Part shown: positions 1 to 5,312 of the stretch, piece after piece
How positions within the stretch are numbered: the stretch's first letter is position 1
Layout: each line of letters begins with the position of its first letter
Source: Bacteroidota bacterium
Lineage (GTDB): Bacteria; Bacteroidota; Bacteroidia; Cytophagales; Cyclobacteriaceae
Direction of reading: 5' to 3'
DNA: 5,312 nt
NCBI GenBank assembly: GCA_024643595.1
Contig: JAHEMS010000285.1
Location: 1-5,312 of the forward strand
Notes under the pieces: generated by a model
Database searches by the model: none
Told to the model about the DNA's origin: nothing
What the model saw: only the letters and a program-made list of their open reading frames with translations
Translations under genes and position numbers: made by a program

Positions 1-1
1 T

Positions 2-46
2 GCAGCGAAATTTGAGTACAACTACGCTTTCAAGACTTTATGGTAA
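2..46 (+). CDS. C-terminal tail of an upstream gene, possibly an outer-membrane beta-barrel protein (partial)
   Basis: An open frame enters from the left edge and ends at TAA (44-46), giving only AAKFEYNYAFKTLW. Counting back from the terminal Trp, every second residue is W, T, F, Y, Y, F, with polar or small residues mostly between them. This alternation and the aromatic last residue are the known signature of the final beta strand of Gram-negative outer-membrane barrels, such as TonB-dependent receptors, recognised by the BAM machinery. Fourteen residues cannot identify a family, and another frame is also open (3-113), so this is an inference. A TonB receptor or OmpA/OMP-like protein would fit the exported proteins downstream. 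Confidence 0.35.
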   Translation, partial: AAKFEYNYAFKTLW

Positions 47-54
47 TCTTTTTT
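32..54 (+). terminator. Weak terminator-like hairpin with T-run
   Basis: AAGA (32-35) pairs with TCTT (47-50), and TT (37-38) with AA (45-46), leaving C36 bulged and a six-base loop. The T-run spans 49-54, so its last four bases follow the stem. The stem is A/T-rich and the hairpin overlaps the stop codon of the possible upstream gene. It is placed where a terminator would be expected but is too weak to be confident about. Confidence 0.22.
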
Positions 55-110
55 ACGACTCATTTACATTCATTTTACAAATGGAATGCCGATTACTTCC
101 GGTGGGCGGG

Positions 111-118
111 TAATTTTG
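111..118 (+). promoter_or_regulatory. Candidate Bacteroidota -7 promoter element (TAnnTTTG) for the propeller gene
   Basis: TAATTTTG matches exactly the TAnnTTTG -7 consensus of the primary sigma factor of Bacteroidota. It lies 26 bases before the ATG at 145, so transcription would begin about 20 bases upstream of the start codon, a usual leader length for the group. No clear TTTG -33 element is present at the expected distance; the region around 81-92 has only poor matches. The call rests on the -7 match and its position. Confidence 0.4.
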
Positions 119-144
119 TTACATTACTTTATTAAAATCAAATC

Positions 145-1221
145 ATGATGAATTTCATACCCCTGACTTTGTTGTATTGTGTACTGTTCGTCTTTTCTTC
201 TGATCCAGCTTTGGAATATCTACCGTCATCTCCAGCAAAGAATGTAACAACATCCATCACGGTCAACCCAACCTTAGCGAAGGAGGTTGAACAGGCCACC
301 AACATCTTTTACCAGTCGAAAGATGGCGGACAGACATGGGAAGATGTCAGCTATAGTTTGCCTGAAAATGAACAGCCGGAAGGTTTTTTTGCCGGAGCGT
401 CAGATCTCTATTTGAGGATAAATAATAACATGTATCGCAGTAAGAGTAATCTTAAAACTCCTGTTTGGCAAAAAGAGAAAGTTCTTGATCCGCAAAGTTC
501 TTCGATCGCTTTCAATCATTCCGGAGTCTTGGCTTATAGCTATGAAGGAAAAGTTTATCAAAAAAAGTCCGCTACCGGAAACTGGTTACCGATCTATACC
601 AGTTTTAAAAAACACTCGATGCGGACTATTTTTGAAGCGTCTGATGGGGCGATATTCTTAGGATGCGATTATGGGCTTTTCAAATCTGCCGACCATGGAA
701 ACAGCTGGAAGCAAGTCCAGCACGAGGGATGGGTCATGGATATCGTGGAGGGCGAAGGTGTCCTCATCGCAACAGGTCAAGGAGGCATCATGCGTTCGAC
801 CGATCATGGCGAACATTGGGAATGGGTGATCAGCGAGGGTGGTGTGGGTATCGCAGTGGAACATATCGATGGTGGATTTGCGGCTATATCCTACAACACA
901 AGCAGTCAATCCAGAAGGATGCGCATTTCGATGGATAGTGGAAAGACCTGGCAAGCCATTGATGAAGGACTTCAGCCTTCCTTGTCCCTTTCATCCATTA
1001 AACAAGTGGGAAAATATTTAATATGCGGTCATCCGGATGGAATATTCCGTTCTTCGGATATGGGCAAGACTTGGAACATGGTGCATAGCGCGGTTGAGAA
1101 AAACAAAATAAAAATCCCAAATATGTTGAACACCAATCCGCTTAACGATGGACGTAAAGCATTTACCATCTATGTTTCCGGCAATGTATTATACGCGGTG
1201 GCGAGAGAGGGTGGATGCTGA
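145..1221 (+). CDS. Exported Asp-box (BNR/sialidase-like) beta-propeller protein
   Basis: The 358-residue product begins with a hydrophobic segment (about residues 4-18) ending in FSSDP. This reads as a signal peptide for export; there is no lipobox Cys. Five Asp-box motifs S-x-D-x-G-x-x-W are visible: S58-W65, S181-W188, S218-W225, S262-W269 and S303-W310. Degenerate relatives lie near residues 99-108 and 140-147. Asp boxes sit in beta-hairpins of beta-propellers such as sialidases, Vps10/sortilin and Ycf48. No catalytic residue set of a true sialidase was recognised, so a binding or structural role is as likely as hydrolysis. The gene starts with two ATGs (145 and 148) and has no Shine-Dalgarno; its leader is A/T-rich. 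The last residues, NVLYAVAREGGC, resemble the strand that usually precedes another Asp box, yet the frame stops there. Substrate and function are not recognised. Confidence 0.85.
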   Translation: MMNFIPLTLLYCVLFVFSSDPALEYLPSSPAKNVTTSITVNPTLAKEVEQATNIFYQSKDGGQTWEDVSYSLPENEQPEGFFAGASDLYLRINNNMYRSKSNLKTPVWQKEKVLDPQSSSIAFNHSGVLAYSYEGKVYQKKSATGNWLPIYTSFKKHSMRTIFEASDGAIFLGCDYGLFKSADHGNSWKQVQHEGWVMDIVEGEGVLIATGQGGIMRSTDHGEHWEWVISEGGVGIAVEHIDGGFAAISYNTSSQSRRMRISMDSGKTWQAIDEGLQPSLSLSSIKQVGKYLICGHPDGIFRSSDMGKTWNMVHSAVEKNKIKIPNMLNTNPLNDGRKAFTIYVSGNVLYAVAREGGC

Positions 1222-1269
1222 AAAGCTAGCTCCAAATTCAAATTGATCACGGCACTATGCTTCATTCAA

Positions 1270-1285
1270 GACCTTTGCAAAGGTC
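1270..1285. promoter_or_regulatory. Perfect 16-bp palindrome, candidate operator
   Basis: GACCTTTGCAAAGGTC is its own reverse complement over all 16 bases. It lies 48 bases after the propeller stop and about 140 bases before the regulator start. As RNA it could fold into a 6-bp stem with a TGCA loop, but no T-run follows, which argues against an intrinsic terminator. A dimeric HTH regulator binding site is the simplest reading; which protein binds is unknown. Self-regulation by the adjacent LuxR-type protein is one option. Confidence 0.45.
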
Positions 1286-1372
1286 ACCTGCAGTGTTCAG
1301 CAACAAAAACTCTTAAAGAATTTCATTGGTTGAAAATAAGTCAATGGTAATAATCTGTAAATACCCTCGAAT

Positions 1373-1401
1373 TTTACTGATAACTTGACAGATTGAGTAA
1401 A
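1373..1401. repeat. Spaced inverted repeat just upstream of the regulator
   Basis: TTTACT (1373-1378) and AGTAAA (1396-1401) are perfect inverted 6-mers separated by 17 bases, centred about 40 bases before the regulator start codon. The second arm overlaps the palindrome TAAATTTA (1398-1405). In A/T-rich DNA such a pair can arise by chance, so an operator or leader hairpin role is only possible. Confidence 0.2.
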
Positions 1402-1426
1402 TTTATGATCCGTCATTAAACCAGGA

Positions 1427-4057
1427 ATGCTGAAGTTACATCGACCCTCTATAACACCGGATATTATCCTTCGGCCTAGAATTAACAAAATTCTGGATGA
1501 CCATGCATTTAAACCCATGGTGCTGGTTTGTGCCCCTGCCGGGTATGGGAAAAGTATAGCGGTCAGTCAATGGCTCGAGCATCAGAAAAGAAAATATGTT
1601 TGGATTTCACTGGATGAATCATTCAATGAGTTGCCTACATTTTTAACTTCTCTGAAAATGGCGTTGGATACGTTAACTGTAGAAACGATTGTCCCTAATA
1701 AGGACGCTGGCACATCTGATTTGTTCCTGTCAGTGAATGATGACAGTTATTCGTTACTTCAAAAACTTCAAAATATTAAAGAGGAAGCGATTCTAATATT
1801 GGATGATTATCAAATCATCAGGAACACCAAGGTGAATGCCTTAATGGATACGATTCTTGATTACTGGCCGGCCAACGTCCAGTTAATATTGATTTCGAAA
1901 AGAGACCCAACTCTTCAGACCAATAGGCTTCGATTGTATGGGGGTATTGTGGATATCCGGATGCGGGATCTCGCCCTCGATTCCGAAGAACTCCAACAAT
2001 TACTCAAACGCTCCAATCACATCAGTTTACCTCCAAAGGAAAATGAAGCGTTGTTAAGTTGGACAGAAGGTTGGATACTCGGTATTAAGATTGCCTTGAC
2101 GATCAAATCACTGACCGATGGTAAACTGCCGATTAAACATTCAGCCTCCTTGTTTCAGGATATCGATTTCCTTGTCGAGCATCTTACTTCAAACCTGCCA
2201 CCGGACATATCCACGATGATTTCCACGGTGGCCTTATGTGACCGCTTTAACGAAGCGCTGATTAATGATTTGTTGCAATGGCGTGGTATCACCTCAATGG
2301 ATGGAAAACATTTCCTGGATCAACTTCGGGTAAATTATTTATTCATTATTGATTTGGATGTGGATGGAGCGTGGTACAGGTTTCATCATCTGTTTCAGGA
2401 TTTGCTGGCGAAAAAACTTTTGAAGGAAAATCAGGAGTATGCAAGTCGCGCGCTCCATCAGGTTGCGACCTGGTTTATAAACCAGGGATTCCTTGAAGAG
2501 GGTTTCCAGTTAGCAATAAAAGCCCATGACTACACACTTGCTGCTGATTTAATCGTCAAGCATTGCCATGCAATTTTTAATGATGATCGATGGTGGGTAA
2601 TACAGCGATGGATCCGCAGTATTCCTGAAAAAATTTGGAAGGCGAACATCCAACTTTTGTTGGCGCAACTATGGATTTATGAGAATACCATGCAGGTTAG
2701 AGAATTATCAGTAACACTGGATATTATTGAACAAATGCTTAACCAGCATTCCGATGATGCCATCGTTTCTGAATTCCATTTTCATAAAGGCTGGTATGAA
2801 ATCTATATTAATTCCAATCCTGCAAACGCATTAAAAAACCTCGAAAAATCAAAACGAATTTTTAAAGGGACCACGATGCTAATTGCAAGAAGGGAATTAT
2901 ACATCGCCATTGCCCGTCAAATGTTAGGAGAAGTTGACGATGCGCTCAAAACCCTGGATGAAATTGAACAGGGATATGCGCCAACTGATTTGATGTATCT
3001 GCGGATGAGTCTTTCCAAACTATTCATTATGATTGTTGATGGCCAGTTTGAAAAGAGCATTGGCATATCAGAAAAATCATCATTTCTGACAGGTAATTCT
3101 TCATATGAAGCTATCAAAGCGTATGGATGGTACTTTCAGGGAAACATCGCTTTCCAGCGGAATAATATGAATGTCGCGGATCATGCTTTAAAAGTAGCCA
3201 TGTCTTTTCAGGGGGTTCAGAATTTACGGGTGCTCCTGGATGCACTGGCTGGATTCTGCCTTTTTCACTCATTAAATGGTGATGCGAAAATAGTGGAAGC
3301 GCAATTGGAAAGATTTGAAAATTATTTCCAAAAATCCCAGGAAATACAATATCAAAAGTATCTGACTTCCATTAGGAATCGCATACTATGGCACACTGGG
3401 GCAGCTGAGCAGCAACTGGATTGGGCGCTACAGAATTGGGAGAAGCCACCGCCATCAGAATATCTCTTTGCGATGGATTGCCCAGTCTTTACTAAAATGC
3501 GAATACTCCTTACGTATGGAAACAAGGATATTGTTGAACAGTGTCTTCAATATGTTTATGACAGTGAAGAACAATTGCACACGTTGCATAACCACTATCA
3601 TGATGCAGATATTACGATCATGAAGGCAGTTGGTGCCATCCGTAAAGATGATACGGAAATGGCAAGACAATACATGTCAAAAGCAATAACGATCTCCAAT
3701 ACACAGGGAATTTTTCGGCCGTTAATTGAATGGACGTTGGTGATGCCCGATGTGCTTGATATGGTGGATAAGTCCACGTTATCTCCACCATTCCGAAGTG
3801 CACTCGAAGGTTTTTTACGAGGAAATACAGATACACTTTCCAGAAGTAAAGATCAATTTTCATTAGACGCATTAACTATACGTGAATCAGAAATTGTAAA
3901 CATGATTGGCCAGGGATTACGAAATAAGGAGATTGCTAACCAACTTCACATTGCAGAAGTTACCGTTAAAAGTCATCTTACACATATCTACAGAAAACTT
4001 GATGTGAACAGCCGAACACGGATGCTGAAGAAAGTTCGGGAGATGAAAACATCCTGA
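1427..4057 (+). CDS. MalT-like LuxR-family ATP-dependent transcriptional regulator (LAL/STAND type)
   Basis: The 876-residue cytoplasmic product has the length and order of MalT-type LAL regulators (E. coli MalT has 901). Residues 1-30 resemble the family N-terminus. The P-loop is APAGYGKS (36-43, K42) and Walker B is ILILDD (122-127, D126/D127). A sensor-like LILISKRDP follows (153-161), then GWILGIKIA (215-223) and RFHHLFQDLL (318-327). Residues about 340-800 are helical and TPR-like, the usual inducer-binding and oligomerisation region. The C-terminus is a LuxR HTH (about 813-873): LTIRESEIV, GLRNKEIA, TVKSHLTHIYRKL and SRTRML. In the family, ATP plus a small-molecule inducer drives multimerisation and transcription activation. 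The ATG at 1427 is the only good start: an in-frame TGA lies at 1406-1408. AGGA directly abuts the ATG, too close for a normal Shine-Dalgarno. The inducer cannot be told from sequence. The downstream amidohydrolase is a plausible target. Confidence 0.93.
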   Translation: MLKLHRPSITPDIILRPRINKILDDHAFKPMVLVCAPAGYGKSIAVSQWLEHQKRKYVWISLDESFNELPTFLTSLKMALDTLTVETIVPNKDAGTSDLFLSVNDDSYSLLQKLQNIKEEAILILDDYQIIRNTKVNALMDTILDYWPANVQLILISKRDPTLQTNRLRLYGGIVDIRMRDLALDSEELQQLLKRSNHISLPPKENEALLSWTEGWILGIKIALTIKSLTDGKLPIKHSASLFQDIDFLVEHLTSNLPPDISTMISTVALCDRFNEALINDLLQWRGITSMDGKHFLDQLRVNYLFIIDLDVDGAWYRFHHLFQDLLAKKLLKENQEYASRALHQVATWFINQGFLEEGFQLAIKAHDYTLAADLIVKHCHAIFNDDRWWVIQRWIRSIPEKIWKANIQLLLAQLWIYENTMQVRELSVTLDIIEQMLNQHSDDAIVSEFHFHKGWYEIYINSNPANALKNLEKSKRIFKGTTMLIARRELYIAIARQMLGEVDDALKTLDEIEQGYAPTDLMYLRMSLSKLFIMIVDGQFEKSIGISEKSSFLTGNSSYEAIKAYGWYFQGNIAFQRNNMNVADHALKVAMSFQGVQNLRVLLDALAGFCLFHSLNGDAKIVEAQLERFENYFQKSQEIQYQKYLTSIRNRILWHTGAAEQQLDWALQNWEKPPPSEYLFAMDCPVFTKMRILLTYGNKDIVEQCLQYVYDSEEQLHTLHNHYHDADITIMKAVGAIRKDDTEMARQYMSKAITISNTQGIFRPLIEWTLVMPDVLDMVDKSTLSPPFRSALEGFLRGNTDTLSRSKDQFSLDALTIRESEIVNMIGQGLRNKEIANQLHIAEVTVKSHLTHIYRKLDVNSRTRMLKKVREMKTS

Positions 4058-4071
4058 AGCTCCTTCATTTT
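4055..4071 (+). terminator. Small hairpin plus T4 over the regulator stop codon
   Basis: TGAAG (4055-4059) and CTTCA (4063-4067) form a 5-bp stem with a CTC loop, followed by TTTT (4068-4071). The stop codon TGA is part of the stem. This is at best a weak or partial terminator, so transcription into the small gene downstream remains likely. Confidence 0.22.
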
Positions 4072-4117
4072 GCTGGAAAAACATCACATTTAATACCTTT
4101 ATACGACTAAAGTAGGA

Positions 4118-4131
4118 TGGCATCTTTGCCA
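4118..4131 (+). repeat. Short inverted repeat in the leader of the small gene
   Basis: TGGCA (4118-4122) pairs with TGCCA (4127-4131) around a TCTT loop. Only two bases separate it from the stronger stem-loop at 4134-4156, so the two would stand side by side in the transcript. Its middle CTTTGC also occurs in the palindrome at 1270-1285, a weak resemblance that may be chance. Confidence 0.3.
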
Positions 4132-4133
4132 GA

Positions 4134-4156
4134 TTGACTCCAAATTGAGGAGTCAA
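4134..4156 (+). promoter_or_regulatory. Stem-loop covering the ribosome binding site of the small gene
   Basis: TTGACTCC (4134-4141) and GGAGTCAA (4149-4156) are perfect 8-bp inverted arms around the seven-base loop AAATTGA. The only Shine-Dalgarno-like sequence before the TTG start at 4168 is GAGGAG (4147-4152). Its last four bases lie in the 3' arm, so the folded RNA would hide most of it. The spacing to the start is 15 bases, longer than ideal. No T-run follows, so this looks more like translational control or a protein-binding dyad than a terminator. Confidence 0.45.
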
Positions 4157-4167
4157 ATTAATCATCC

Positions 4168-4443
4168 TTGGAAAAGATCCGCTACGTTGAAAATTTATTC
4201 TCTGGCCCCGCCAACTACAGCATCTGTGTATTGGGAGAACCAACCAAAACGCTGATCCGGATTATCGGTTCATCAGAGGTATACCCTCTGGAGCGCAATG
4301 GAAAGAAGGTAGTCGAGTTCAACAATTGGTTTCCCGATCAGACGGCCTTGCTGGGTTTATTAAATACCCTGCATGACTTGCATTTTGCAATTGTTTCCAT
4401 TCAGGTTTTATCAGCCGAAAATGAAATACTTACAAATTATTAA
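4168..4443 (+). CDS. Small uncharacterised protein with DQxALxGLL core, next to the LAL regulator
   Basis: This 91-residue soluble protein has no signal peptide or membrane segment. Residues 57-78 (D57-Q58-x-A60-L61-x-G63-L64-L65, then L68-x-D70-L71, then V76-S77-I78) match what I recall of a widespread uncharacterised family with a core like DQAALHGLLxxLRDLGLPLxSV. That family is often encoded beside LuxR-type or other regulators. The N-terminal part (YSICVLGEP) would correspond to the family's first strand, with a second strand near KKVVEF (46-51), suggesting a small alpha/beta domain. The start is TTG: an in-frame TAA at 4159-4161 excludes anything further upstream, and the next in-frame ATG or GTG lies well inside the conserved part. 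It follows the regulator by 110 bases and precedes the hydrolase by 58. No function is established; a modulator or partner of the regulator is a guess. Confidence 0.75.
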   Translation: MEKIRYVENLFSGPANYSICVLGEPTKTLIRIIGSSEVYPLERNGKKVVEFNNWFPDQTALLGLLNTLHDLHFAIVSIQVLSAENEILTNY

Positions 4444-4501
4444 ACCTAAATAAAATATGGTTTGAATTAATCTTACTAATAAGAAACAAAAAATAGAACC
4501 T

Positions 4502-5312
4502 ATGAAAATGAAAAAAGATAATAAGTATATGAAAAAAAATAATCGAATAGTTATGTCAGTGTTATGCATAATTGCATTTACGCTAAGTTGTCAATCGCCT
4601 CAGACGGCAGATGAAAAAACAGCAAATGTCTATCAATCAATGCCCACTTCTACGGAGTTTGATGTGGTCATTCTAAACGGTCGGGTGATGGACCCCGAAA
4701 CCAATTTTGATGCCGTACGCAATGTGGGCATTAAAGATGGTATCATCGGATTGATCACGGAGAGTGAAATCAAAGGCAAGAAGATGATAGATGCCACAGG
4801 CAAGATTGTTTCTCCTGGATTCATTGACCTGCACAGTCATGGTCTGAACATCGGAGATTATCGATTGCAGGCTAGTCAGGGGGTTACCACCGCCCTGGAA
4901 ATGGAGTCCGGTGTGCTGCCAATAGGGGAGTTTTACAAGGGCCAGGCAACCAAGAATATCCCTGTCAACTATGGGGCTTCCGCAGCGTGGGTTTTTGGAA
5001 GAATTGCGACATTTGAAGGCAATGAGCCGGAGGCCACTCCTCAATATTTCCAGGCCGCTCAAGGACGGTCAGATTGGAAAGATGATCTGGCTACTCCTGA
5101 ACAACTTGAAAAAATCCTGGCGGAGATTGAGCAGGGCCTTAAAGAAGGAGGCCTGGGCATCGGTGTAAATGCCGGCTATGCACCCGGTAATGGCCACTTC
5201 GAATATTACAGCGTTGCAAAACTTGCCCAAAAGTATGGGGTGGGCACCTATACGCACACACGTTTCGCGAAAAGTACGGAGCGCAACAGTGCCTTTGAAG
5301 CTTTTCAGGAAC
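4502..5312 (+). CDS. Lipoprotein amidohydrolase, D-aminoacylase / N-acyl-D-glutamate deacylase type (3' end outside window)
   Basis: An open frame from ATG 4502 runs off the right edge (270 codons seen; family members are usually about 480-570). Basic residues and a hydrophobic stretch (16-28) end in TLSC at Cys30, a relaxed lipobox, so the enzyme is probably lipid-anchored outside the cytoplasm. A second ATG at 4529 (residue 10) gives a more typical signal length and may be the true start. FDVVILNGRVMDPET (53-67) and IDATGKIVSPGFIDLHSHG (96-114) are the amidohydrolase beta-sandwich and the H-x-H metal site (H111, H113). GVTTALEMESG (127-137) replaces the GVTTVVVGNCG of classical D-aminoacylases, so the metal-ligand Cys is absent and E133 or E135 may substitute. 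GLGIGVNAGYAPG (217-229) and YTHTR (250-254, H252) fit the D-aminoacylase core. The expected reaction is hydrolysis of N-acyl-D-amino acids. The remaining catalytic His and Asp lie beyond the window. Confidence 0.88.
   Translation, partial: MKMKKDNKYMKKNNRIVMSVLCIIAFTLSCQSPQTADEKTANVYQSMPTSTEFDVVILNGRVMDPETNFDAVRNVGIKDGIIGLITESEIKGKKMIDATGKIVSPGFIDLHSHGLNIGDYRLQASQGVTTALEMESGVLPIGEFYKGQATKNIPVNYGASAAWVFGRIATFEGNEPEATPQYFQAAQGRSDWKDDLATPEQLEKILAEIEQGLKEGGLGIGVNAGYAPGNGHFEYYSVAKLAQKYGVGTYTHTRFAKSTERNSAFEAFQE

Larger units (their letters stand above)
1222..1426. other. Intergenic region between propeller gene and LAL regulator
   Basis: This 205-base A/T-rich gap has no credible ORF. Reading on past the propeller stop in the same frame gives no further Asp box, so the propeller gene is not simply cut by one nonsense change there. 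The region contains a 16-bp palindrome (1270-1285), a short palindrome AGCTAGCT (1224-1231) and a spaced dyad (1373-1401). A TTGACA string at 1385-1390 is followed too closely by TAAATTTA (1398-1405) to form a normal promoter. No intrinsic terminator with a T-run is visible, so readthrough from the propeller gene is possible. The regulator's promoter was not found with confidence. Confidence 0.6.

Noticed and set aside
3..113. Open frame in the third reading frame at the left edge (QRNLSTTTLSRLYG...)
   Set aside because: Its composition is unremarkable and it would run into the promoter element at 111-118. The frame ending at 46 has a more protein-like barrel pattern.
658..954. 98-codon minus-strand ORF opposite the propeller gene
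   Set aside because: It is antisense to a well-supported gene with clear Asp-box motifs, and its translation (His/Thr-rich, no recognisable domain) looks like a shadow.
1385..1405. TTGACA and TAAATTTA as a promoter for the regulator
   Set aside because: Only seven bases separate the two boxes, too short for either sigma-70 or Bacteroidota promoters, and the second box lacks the final G of TAnnTTTG.
1427..4057. Regulator as a signature component of a STAND-type antiphage defence system
   Set aside because: The NTPase and TPR-like layout is shared with STAND defence proteins, but the C-terminal LuxR HTH and the metabolic neighbour point to a transcription regulator. No effector such as a nuclease, protease or TIR domain is present.
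3917..4243. 108-codon minus-strand ORF across the regulator end and small gene
   Set aside because: It overlaps the conserved LuxR HTH and the small gene on the other strand, and its translation shows no family signature.
4456..4464. TATGGTTTG as a -7 element for the amidohydrolase
   Set aside because: It has one base too many between TA and TTTG, and no TTG element lies at the right distance upstream.
4673..5062. 129-codon minus-strand ORF opposite the amidohydrolase
   Set aside because: The plus strand carries an intact amidohydrolase with the HxH metal motif, so the reverse frame is open only by chance.

Overview
The window most resembles a chromosomal stretch from a member of the Bacteroidota, possibly a Saprospira- or Cytophaga-like environmental bacterium. 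This is inferred from four traits. Start codons mostly lack a Shine-Dalgarno sequence and follow A/T-rich leaders. There is a TAnnTTTG-type promoter element ahead of the first gene. Two genes encode exported proteins, one of them a lipoprotein with a relaxed lipobox. Base composition is moderate to low GC. No rRNA, tRNA, insertion sequence, CRISPR array or phage gene is visible. All recognisable genes lie on the + strand.

Layout: (1) Bases 2-46 hold what may be the last residues of an outer-membrane beta-barrel protein. (2) Bases 145-1221 encode an exported Asp-box (BNR/sialidase-like) beta-propeller of 358 residues with five clear S-x-D-x-G-x-x-W motifs. (3) A 205-base gap carries a perfect 16-bp palindrome and a weaker dyad. 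(4) Bases 1427-4057 encode an 876-residue MalT-like LuxR regulator (LAL/STAND type): P-loop NTPase, helical TPR-like region and C-terminal LuxR HTH. (5) A 110-base leader contains three small hairpins in a row. The last has an 8-bp stem and covers the only Shine-Dalgarno-like sequence. (6) Bases 4168-4443 encode a 91-residue protein that starts at TTG and resembles an uncharacterised small family with a D-Q-x-A-L-x-G-L-L core. (7) From 4502 to the window edge runs the N-terminal half of a lipoprotein amidohydrolase of the D-aminoacylase / D-glutamate deacylase type.

The most coherent reading is a regulator, small protein and hydrolase module, possibly one transcription unit, in which the LAL regulator senses a small molecule and controls genes around it. 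The small protein is the least understood part and may be a partner of the regulator. The hydrolase would act outside the cytoplasm on N-acylated D-amino acids or related compounds. Whether the upstream propeller gene belongs to the same regulon is unknown. None of the individual families is new, but the module with its structured leader deserves follow-up.
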